Below, piece by piece: positions 56,504 to 64,000 of a stretch of DNA of 64,000 nt (the stretch's first letter is position 1; each line of letters opens with the position of its first letter). The stretch comes from Symbiodinium natans (Eukaryota > Sar > Dinophyceae > Suessiales > Symbiodiniaceae), in contig CAJNDS010002556.1 in assembly GCA_905221605.1 (NCBI GenBank), positions 244,001 to 308,000 of the forward strand, in the 5' to 3' direction. A model generated the notes under the pieces. It ran no database searches. It saw nothing but the letters and a program-made list of their open reading frames with translations, and was not told the DNA's origin. A program made the position numbers and the translations under genes.

Positions 56504-58204
56504 TCCCGATTATGAACATTAATCCTAAACATCTTACAAGCAAGCTCATAAGAAGCAATAAAACGCCACCAACTTTATAAGCTTTGGGTGGGGGGTCCGG
56601 TTTCAAGCGTTTGGCGGGTCAAGGGCTTTTTGAGGAGGGGTTGGTTTGGGAATTGGGCTGAGGGTGGTGGTTGTTGCTTGAGTTTCGGTCTTGGACATGG
56701 GGTTAGTCAGCCTTACTTTGACTACGAACACAATCCCCAATGCTAGACTTTAGGGGTTTAGGGTTTAAGGTTATACACGCATGATCGCCCAAGACAGTTT
56801 AAGGGTTCAGGAGCTTTCGGGTTTCGGGCTACAGTGAACCTTAGTGGCCCTGACAACCCTTAGCAAGATTTCGGGAACATGCATAATCCCTGAGAAACCC
56901 TACAGAAACCCTGGGAAACTCTCAGAAAATGGAAGAAGAAAGCCTCCGGTTTAGGGTTGGTTGAGGTTCTTCAAGCTTTGCAGGTTCTCTGAGTGGAGTT
57001 CAGGTGTTCGGTCTAGCGTTTACTCCCTAAACCCTGAACCCTAAACCCTAAACCCCAAACCCCAAACCCAAAACCCTAAACCCTTTCCTCTTCACCGGGC
57101 GCGTGTTTGCACCGGTCGCCAGACCACGCTGTGGCCGACGAGGAGTTCCGGCCGGGGGGCTCAACGCAGGGGCCTTGAAAATACTTAGGGTTTAGGATTT
57201 AGTGTTTAGAGTTTAGGGTTTAGGGTTTTCCCAGTTTGGGGGTTTCCGAAACTTGGGGTACCTTATTGTGATCCCTTATGATAACGGAACCCTACTATTT
57301 TTTGGGATATACATTCGGGGTCCCTTGTTTTTCGTAAACCCCCACATGGGTTTAGGGTTTACGGATTAGGGTCTAGGGACAGCAAGAATTACGGATTGTT
57401 ATCAGGTTTTGTCAGGCGCAGCGTAGTCCAGGTGCGAGTTCATGTTTTGTGCTACTTTACGGTTTGGGGCTTGGGGTGCAACAGGTCAGGTATGGGCTTT
57501 CTGAGAGCTAGCACCCTCCCTTGCTCTCAGACACATGCGAGCTCAAGAGGCCAAGTCTTTCTTCCAAACAAGGTCGAGGCAGGGTTCGGTTGGGCCTTTT
57601 GTCGAAGTCCCCCTAGAACCCCCTAATACCTGAACCCTCAGCCCCTAACCCGTAAACCCTAAGCCCTCTAGTGGTTTCATTCCTTGACGAAGTCTTTCAG
57701 CGCCTGCCACAGTCGAACTCAACAGAGATTCTGGGCCGACTTTGCCAAGACCAGGACGTAAACATCCCGCAAACACTCTCTCAAACAAATCTGCAAATGG
57801 GCAAACAACAAATTTTCTCAAGCCCCTCAAGATTTCCTTTCAAACAACTAAAGCCCCTCAGAAACCATTTACAAACAAAAAAGAAAGAGACAAAGAAAAA
57901 GGAAGAAAAGGCCTTCCCTACATCCCCAAGCCGCCACGGCCCAGGCCTCACCAACGAGCTGGGAGCCCCGCTGGCGCTGGCCGAGGTGTGGGCTTGGGTT
58001 TAGAGCTTAGGGTTAGGGCTGAGGGTTTAGGGTTTAGGGGGTATAGGGTCCAGGGTTCAGGGTTTAGAGTTGAGGGTTAGGGTTGAGGGTTTAGGGCTCA
58101 AGGTTCAGGGTGTAGGGTTGAGAATTTGGGAACTTGGGGTTAGGGGGTCCAGGGCCTCTCTTTTCTTCGGTTTCTTTTTGTATTTTATTATATATGTTTT
58201 TTTT

Positions 58205-58244
<40 letters not shown>

Positions 58245-58418
58245 TGGGAGGGGGGGGGGGGGGGGGTTCGGGTTTGTGGTGTTCGCATAGGTTCATTTGG
58301 CTTTGTCGGAGGGACAACGCAGCTAAGCAAACTAATCTGCCAAATGTTGCTCTGCTTCCCTAAAGCCCCAAAACCTTCAACCCCGGACCCTAAGCCCTGA
58401 AAGTTGAGATGTTGAAAG
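56504..58418. other. Spacer with ITRs and a poly-G tract
   Basis: Scattered TTTAGGG/CCCTAAA units and a 50-bp G-rich run at 58216-58266. Frames such as 57671-58003 are open but have no recognisable features. Confidence 0.6.
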
Positions 58419-58538
58419 TTGGGATGTCCCCCTTTATACTAACAGTCTTTCATAGGTATTAGAGTACCCCTAAACCCTAAACCCTAAACCCTCATAATCC
58501 CTATTAAGGACTGCTAGTATAACGGGGAAACATCCCAA
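58419..58538. mobile_element. Palindromic MITE family 1, copy f, with CCCTAAA in its loop
   Basis: Arms TTGGGATGTCCCCCTTTATA and AACGGGGAAACATCCCAA, with four CCCTAAA units (58467-58491) at the centre. Without them the copy would match the roughly 95-100-bp size of the others. Confidence 0.8.
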
Positions 58539-58591
58539 CCTGAAAGGTTCAGGCCTCAGCCTTGACATGGACTTACTGGTTCTAAAGGAGG

Positions 58592-58653
58592 TTTAGGGTT
58601 TAGGGTTTAGGGTTTAGGGTTTAGGGTTTAGGGTTTAGGGTTTAGGGTTTAGG
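58592..58653 (+). repeat. TTTAGGG array
   Basis: About nine units. Confidence 0.95.
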
Positions 58654-58786
58654 GCTGGTTCTCTTGGTACCCCACATTCCCCCTGTTTCTTGATGAAGTG
58701 CCGTGCCAGCAAGTGGATTCGGGAGCTCCACGGTTTCAGGACATCTCACACATTGAGGGAAAAGCAAGGATCGACTTGGAGTTTAG

Positions 58787-58857
58787 GGTTTAGGGTTTAG
58801 GGTTTAGGGTTTAGGGTTTAGGGTTTAGGGTTTAGGGTTTAGGGTTTAGGGTTTAGG
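58787..58857 (+). repeat. TTTAGGG array
   Basis: About ten units. Confidence 0.95.
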
Positions 58858-59229
58858 GCGGTTTCAGGGCTTCAGGGTCCAGGGCGCAGGGTTTCGGGGC
58901 TAGTTTTTTGGGCTTGAGACTTCTCGGAAAAAATGAAGGCAGGCCCCCTTCAGATGGCGCTTGTTTTTCTACTCCGAGGCGCCTTTCTAGGCCCGAGACA
59001 TCTTTCTGGGGCCACCCCGCCTCCTTCACATTGAACATTGCCGTTACCATTGCCGTTGACGGGAGGGTCGCGGGATGTAGTACGTGTATCCTTTAAGGGA
59101 CGCTAGTAGGGTTGATCTACTTCATGTCTAACAACTACCAAGGCCCCCGATCCTCCTCAGCTAAAAGCGGCCGTGGGGCCTGTGCGAGAGCCCAGCCCAG
59201 CACCCCAAAAGTGGCTTTTGGGTTCCAAT

Positions 59230-59329
59230 TTGGGATGTTCCCCCCTTATACGAACAGTCCTCAATACGGATTACAGTATCCCTATTAAAATCCCGATGAA
59301 GAAGTGTTATTCGCGGGGGAACATCCCAA
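59230..59329. mobile_element. Palindromic MITE family 1, copy g
   Basis: From TTGGGATGTTCCCCCCTTAT to CGGGGGAACATCCCAA. Confidence 0.82.
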
Positions 59330-59529
59330 GTTACAATGGCCAGTGGAAACCCTAAACCCTAAAAATAAAACTCCGAAGCCCCCCGCAAAAAGAGGAACTT
59401 TATGAAACCCTTCGAAACCCTTGGAAACCGTTAAAAATCTTTGAAAACCCTTTAGAACACTAAGAACTCGATGTCCAAGAGGTTTTAAAAACCCTTAGAA
59501 GCACCGTAGAAACCCTCTCAAAACCTGCC

Positions 59530-59580
59530 TGAAGGTTCACGGGTAGTTATTTATATGTAGAGTTATAAGAAGGTTATAAG
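59530..59580 (+). mobile_element. Half copy of MITE family 2
   Basis: TGAAGGTTCACGGGTAGTTA then AGTTATAAGAAGG, ending directly in CCCTAAA repeats, as if a telomeric repeat replaced the other half. Confidence 0.55.
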
Positions 59581-59604
59581 AAACCCTAAACCCTAAACCC
59601 TGTG

Positions 59605-59691
59605 TCCCAGAGGCCCTGGCCTCTGAGTCCCTGCTGAGCGACTGGGCCGCGGCAGGGCTCCGGCGCGCTGCGTGCGCCGCAAGCAACGGGG
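59605..59691 (+). CDS. Candidate exon island, unknown protein
   Basis: A GC-rich plus-strand frame (contains PEALASESLLSDWAAAGLRR) directly after CCCTAAACCC. No family is recognised. Confidence 0.25.
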
Positions 59692-60247
59692 GTGGGGGGG
59701 GCTGGGGGTGGGGGGGGGCACACAGAGGGGGGCTGTGACACCCCGCAGCCCTGCAAGGGCTTAAATTGAGGGATTCAGGGTTCTAGATTTCGGGTTTAAT
59801 TAGGGTTGGGTTTAGGGCTTAGGGTTTAGGGTTTGGAGTTTAGTGCTTGAAGGTCCGAATTGTTGAGCCCTAGACCCTGGTTTTGGTTTCGGGTTTCGGG
59901 ATTCGGGGGCCCCAAGCCCTGAGAATCCTCAGGGTCTCTTCAGTGAAAGGCATCGGGCTTTTAGGGCTTACGGCTTACGGTTTAGGGAACCCTAAACACA
60001 CAGAAATAGGGTGGGGGGAGGGCACTTGGGGGGGGCTTTTGGGCTAAGAGCTTTGGGGTTTGGGGTTTAGAGTTTGCCTATCTGGAGCACAAGGAGTTTG
60101 TTTGGGGCTCTTTGAGGTTTAGGGCTTTGGCTTAAAGGCTGCCCAGCTCGTAGGCTTTCTGGTGCTTCTTGCGCGGCACTGACAAAACCCCCAAACCCAT
60201 GGCCAGGATCCAGGGCTCAAGTCTTGGGCAGGGGGCGGGGCAGGGGG

Positions 60248-60375
60248 TTTTAGGGTTTTAGGGTTTTAGGGTTCTAGGGTTTTAGGGTTTTAGGGTTTTA
60301 GGGTTTTAGGGTTTTAGGGTTTTAGGGTTTTAGGGTTTTAGGGTTTTAGGGTTTTAGGGTTTTAGGGTTTTAGGG
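60248..60375 (+). repeat. 8-bp TTTTAGGG array
   Basis: About 16 units of the 8-mer with one TTCTAGGG. Same 8-mer as the inverted array at 50003-50105. Confidence 0.95.
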
Positions 60376-60840
60376 AGGCGGGGAGTTGCGAATTTTAGAA
60401 TTGATCGTGCCCCATTGGCTGTGGAATTTGGGGTGCTGGAGGTCTGGCTCTGGAACACCTGGGGGCATGGCCTTTTACAAGGGTGCAAGCAAAGGAGTCT
60501 TTTGGGCCTTTTTCTTCTGCAGGTCGGCCTTTTAGACTGACTTCGCCAATACTTGAACTTTAAGCTTTTTGGGTTTCCTTGTTTAGTAGGAAGAATAAAG
60601 TTGAACCTTTTTTCCCCTTGAAGCAGATCTCTGACACTCAGGCCCTTCCTCAGGGCTTAGGACCTTGTGCGCAAAAAATTGTCGCCCTGATTTCGTAGAA
60701 GTCATAAGGTTGAAGTAGGAAAGACACCTTGCACAACAGGATTGCTTATGCCAGGGTATCCAACAGCGCGAAAGCAACCCTCCGCCTCTTGTTTGTTCCA
60801 GAGTAGGAGAGGCGTGTGCACGTGGACATGGTTGGGCACT

Positions 60841-60998
60841 TGAAGGTTCATGGGTAGTCATAAGTAGGGTTATAATAGGGTTTAGGGGTTAGGGTTTAGG
60901 GTTTAGGGTTATAAGTAGGGTTATAAGTGCCCGTATTAAGGTTGTAATATGGCCTACCGCACTTGTAACCTTACTTAGAACTACCCATGAACCTTCAG
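60841..60998. mobile_element. Palindromic MITE family 2, copy 2, with telomeric repeats inside
   Basis: Arms TGAAGGTTCATGGGTAGT and ACTACCCATGAACCTTCA. TTTAGGG-like repeats (about 60879-60908) sit within the left half. Confidence 0.8.
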
Positions 60999-61514
60999 GT
61001 AAGGATCTGTACCCCGTCAGATCCCGGAGTTTGGGATTTGCTGAGCCCCCCTAAACCCTAAACCCTCATGTCGTATCCTGATTAGTGTGGACCCCTTCAA
61101 TAATGAAAAGTTTTCAAAAAAACACTTCAGGGGACCAAAAAAAGGCCGCCCCCCTACTATAATGAAAAGTTTTTCGGGCATGGTTGTCGGAAGAGAGGCT
61201 GCGAACTGTGAGCTTAATTACTTGAGCTGAGCTTGGGGGGGGCCCGGGGCCGAAAATTCGTTTGGGGGGTCCGTTTTTTTGTTACTATTGCGGGGGTGGA
61301 TTTAGTTTGGGGGGGCGGGGGGGGGGGGGGGGGGGGGGGCCCACACTAATCAGGAGACCACATTAAACCCTAAAACCTAAACCCTAAACCCTAAGCCCTG
61401 TATTAGGGGAGTTTGGGATTTCCTGAGCAAGGGCTCCTTCTTGAGGTACCCCGCTGTGCTGCGGCTCAGGAGCTTGCTGTCCCAACCCCCGGGATCAGCA
61501 GGGAGGCGTGCTGG

Positions 61515-61569
61515 GTTTAGGGTTTAGGGTTTAGGGTTTAGGGTTTAGGGTTTAGGGTTTAGGGTTTAG
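61515..61569 (+). repeat. TTTAGGG array
   Basis: About eight units. Confidence 0.95.
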
Positions 61570-61861
61570 GAGGGAGGCATGGCCTTGGCAGCGGTCTCTC
61601 ATGAAGGGCTGGTTCTGAGTAGGGAAGGAGTAATATGAGGGCCCTCTTTGATTTCTTAAAGGGTTTTTGCAGGGCACTTATGATATTTAGGGTGCAGGGT
61701 TTTGGCGAAACTGCTAGGTGCCCCATGATGCGATGAGCATTCCGAAGGGTTTAGGGTTTAGGGTTTAGGGTTTAGGGCTTCGGGAAGAGTGCGTTGGGCA
61801 GCTTAGTTGACACGGTACGGTGTGGGTATCGGGTTGCACGGTTTAGGGTTTCGGGCTTGTG

Positions 61862-62077
61862 TCAACTTGCATTCTCCGATTTGACCTTGTCTCTTGCGAA
61901 GCCAAAGCAGTTGCTCATGAACCGTCTTAACGGTTCTTTACAATCGTAATCCCTGCATACAAGCTCCGAGGAAAGAATTAGGCTTGAAGGATCTGCGTTA
62001 ACGGAGTGGGTAGTAGCCCCCGATCTTGCTGATTCTGTCCCCAAGTACCTCTTGAGGCTTTCCCTCAAGTTTTCCAG
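61862..62077 (-). CDS. Candidate terminal exon, unknown protein
   Basis: On the minus strand, after CAG|G at 62077, a frame of about 70 codons runs to a TGA at 61862 (contains YLENLRESLKRYLGTESA and KEPLRRFMSNCFGFARDK). Composition is convincing. Divergent from the ankyrin gene that begins 286 bp away. No family is recognised. Confidence 0.37.
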   Translation of the reverse strand: MENLRESLKRYLGTESARSGATTHSVNADPSSLILSSELVCRDYDCKEPLRRFMSNCFGFARDKVKSENAS

Positions 62078-62362
62078 GTACCTGCATCTTCACTCCCCAA
62101 CCCTGCTAGCTTCCGCGAGTTCAGGGCTTTAGGTGGCGAACTCCATAAGTGCTCCTCTTGATTGTCTGCGGGTAGCCTGTTGGTGATTTTTGTGACCTTC
62201 CAGGCTACTTGGGTGGGGGTTCTAAGCCCTAAACCAAAAGTCTTTGAGCTCAGAGTGATGCCAGCGGCTCAATGCGGTGAAAGGGAAGGCACCAATCTTC
62301 ATGGGCATGTCGGCTCAAAAGATGCTGGACACTGATCAGCTCAAAGAGTTTCACTGAAGGCT

Positions 62363-64000
62363 ATGTTGCATATTCACAGGATGTCGGGTGAGCTGACGAC
62401 TCTGCCGGCGGAAGAAGTGTCCAGCGTGAGGGGAGTGAAGAGACGCTTGCAGGAGCTGCATGACCTGCCTCCGCGCTTCAGGCAGAGGCTCCTTGTCCAG
62501 GGCTCCACTCAGAATCTCGATGATGACTACGAGCTCGGCTCAGCAGGACACCTGGAACTTGTCATGCTTCCTCTGTCTAGCCCTTCCAACAAACAAATGA
62601 CCGAGCTCATAAATGCGGCCGGAAGAGGCTCAGTGCAAGAGGCGGGCGTTTCCGGGATGACTGTCATAAAGCAGATGTTGTTGGAAGCCATGAGAATACT
62701 CGTTCTTGTCACGTGTCTATCTTACCACAGCAACTACAACAAAGTCTTTCAGCATCCCAAGCACTGCCATGGCATTCCTCATCGTCAGCACCATCATCTT
62801 CATTATCACCACCACCATCACCATCACCATCATCGCCGGCGTCATCACTCAACAGATTGCTTAAAACCCTCAACCCTCAACAATCGTAATCAAGGATGAC
62901 TGAACTTCTGTGAGGAAGTCGTTTCACCGCTCATGCTGGAAGATAAATGAAGTTCATGCGCTATCTTCGTTCGCTTGTAATTTCATATGTTCACAGGCTT
63001 TTAGTAGGTTTCGTTCATGCTAAGATTTCAACACGATGCCGATAAAGCTGTAGATTAGGAATCTTTCAATTTCCAATGTTTTGAAGCTTAGAAAGGTGTG
63101 CAACACCGGCCTCATACATTACATACTGTTCTAGCCCTGTTTGCAGGTTCATTTCATGCACTCATTCACTTGTTCATTCACTTTAGTTCACCCACCTGTT
63201 ATCTTCTTACACGGGCGCATTCACGGTTCGTTCATGCTTCCGGTGACGGCCCCAACGCTCCCCCTACCACACAGCTTGGAGGTCGAGTCCATGCTGCATC
63301 TGCCGCTGGACCCAAACGTGGCCGCACCTTTGGGACAAGAATGAATCGTAAAACCCTGAACATGATCAAGAACCGTTTCGGCTTGCGGGGGGCGCTCAGG
63401 CTTACGGATACAAGAGAAACCTGAAGGGCTCATGACCCAGATATGTGTTAAGGATGTCTGAGTTTAAGGGATGAATTCCGCATGAGGTTTCAGATTCAAC
63501 CGTTTAGTCCCCGACGAAGCTTCATGCAGTCCCTAAGGTAGCTGGCCGCACGCCTCTGTTAGCAGCAGCTGAGCTGGGCCATATTGACGTCCTACGCTTG
63601 CTGCTAGAGGCCGGTGCCGAGAAGGATGTGGCCGGCTGGAATGGCCTCACAGCCCTGATGATGGCAGCTATGAATGGCCATGTTGAAGTCGTGCGTTTGC
63701 TGGTAGTGGCCGGAGCCGAGAAGGATGTGGTCGGCCGGAGGGGCTTCACAGCCCTGATGTTTGCAGCTTCGCAGGGCCATGTTGAAGTCCTGCGTATACT
63801 GCTCGAGGCCGGAGCCGACAAGGATGTGGCCGGCCGGAATGGCCTCACAGCCCTGATGCTTGCGGCTGGGCTTGGCCGTGTTGAAGCCATGCGTATACTG
63901 CTCGAGGCCGGTGCCAAGAAGGATGCAGCGCAGGAGAATGGCGCAACAGCCCTGATGATGGCAGCTGGGCAGGGCCATGTTGAAGTCCTGCGTTTATTGT
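62363..64000 (+). CDS. Ubiquitin-like plus ankyrin repeat protein 2, multi-exon, 3'-partial
   Basis: Exon 1: ATG 62363 (MLHIHRMSGELTTLP), a start widely seen in this dinoflagellate family. The ubiquitin-like domain covers residues 1-72, ending LELVMLPL, then TELINAAGRGSVQE begins an ankyrin helix. The proposed exon 1 end is 62641, before GCGGGC. Proposed exon 2 (63282-63323) encodes VESMLHLPLDPNVA, which completes the first ankyrin unit, with AG acceptor at 63281 and GC donor at 63324. Proposed exon 3 begins at 63538 after AAG and runs to the window end, with VAGRTPLLAAAELGHIDVLR and four more 33-residue repeats, the last cut off. All junctions are phase 0. Only exons 1 and 3 are certain from similarity between repeats; exon 2 rests on the family pattern EVESLLQxPxxP. 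Frames running on from exon 1 into His-rich CAC/ATC repeats are intronic. Confidence 0.72.
62640..63538 (+). other. Predicted introns with GC donors
   Basis: Intron 1 (62642-63281) starts GC and ends AG; intron 2 (63324-63537) starts GC and ends AG. The first junction has GAG on both sides. Intron 1 contains a CAC/ATC microsatellite (about 62800-62840). GC-AG introns are a known feature of dinoflagellate genes. Confidence 0.5.

Noticed and set aside
60583-60861. 92-codon minus-strand frame
   Set aside because: Composition is not convincing and other frames are equally open; no splice or start signals support it.

Overview
The window looks like nuclear DNA of a dinoflagellate, most likely a Symbiodiniaceae coral symbiont. 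The reasons are plant/dinoflagellate-type TTTAGGG telomeric repeats scattered through about 45 kb, two genes of the dinoflagellate-typical ubiquitin-like plus ankyrin type, a probable gene with GC-type splice donors, short exon-like islands in repeat-rich DNA, a Merlin/IS1595-like transposase and a Penelope-like retroelement. No bacterial operon signals, tRNA or rRNA were seen. The species assignment is inference.

Layout. (1) 1-5.05 kb: three co-oriented reading frames. They encode an SF3/AAA+-like ATPase (5' end outside the window), a frameshifted IS1595/Merlin-like DDE transposase and a protein with a RapZ-C-like domain. A strong 20-bp-arm hairpin lies between the last two. This is the best candidate for an undescribed mobile cassette. 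(2) 5.05-22.05 kb: TTTAGGG/CCCTAAA interstitial telomeric repeats (ITRs) in both orientations. Between them sit short palindromic MITE-like elements, a satellite-bearing element (12.26-14.11 kb) and several exon-sized open islands on both strands. (3) 22.05-29.59 kb: a repeat factory with nested AT/GC palindromes, an ATC-rich microsatellite, an 87-bp satellite, a large inverted repeat, a roughly 0.4-kb higher-order palindromic array and a 1.3-kb direct duplication cut by a 100-N assembly gap. (4) 29.69-37.66 kb: a Penelope-like element with about 0.67-kb direct terminal repeats, coding for an uncharacterised N-terminal ORF, an RS/coiled-coil protein, a GIY-YIG-like region and a reverse transcriptase. 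(5) 37.7-55.1 kb: a second ITR-rich tract with a second copy of the satellite element, more MITEs, degenerate PPR-type exons on the + strand and other exon-like islands. (6) 55.2-64 kb: two ubiquitin-like/ankyrin genes, the second running off the window with a predicted multi-exon structure, separated by more ITRs and MITEs.

How it fits together. The density of ITRs next to or inside MITE loops, the satellite element embedded in telomeric arrays, and a Penelope-like element in the same tract suggest a subtelomere-derived or telomere-repeat-seeded region. Genes appear as single exons, frameshifted relics or widely spaced exons. Several functional statements rest on visible motifs only; no similarity search was possible.
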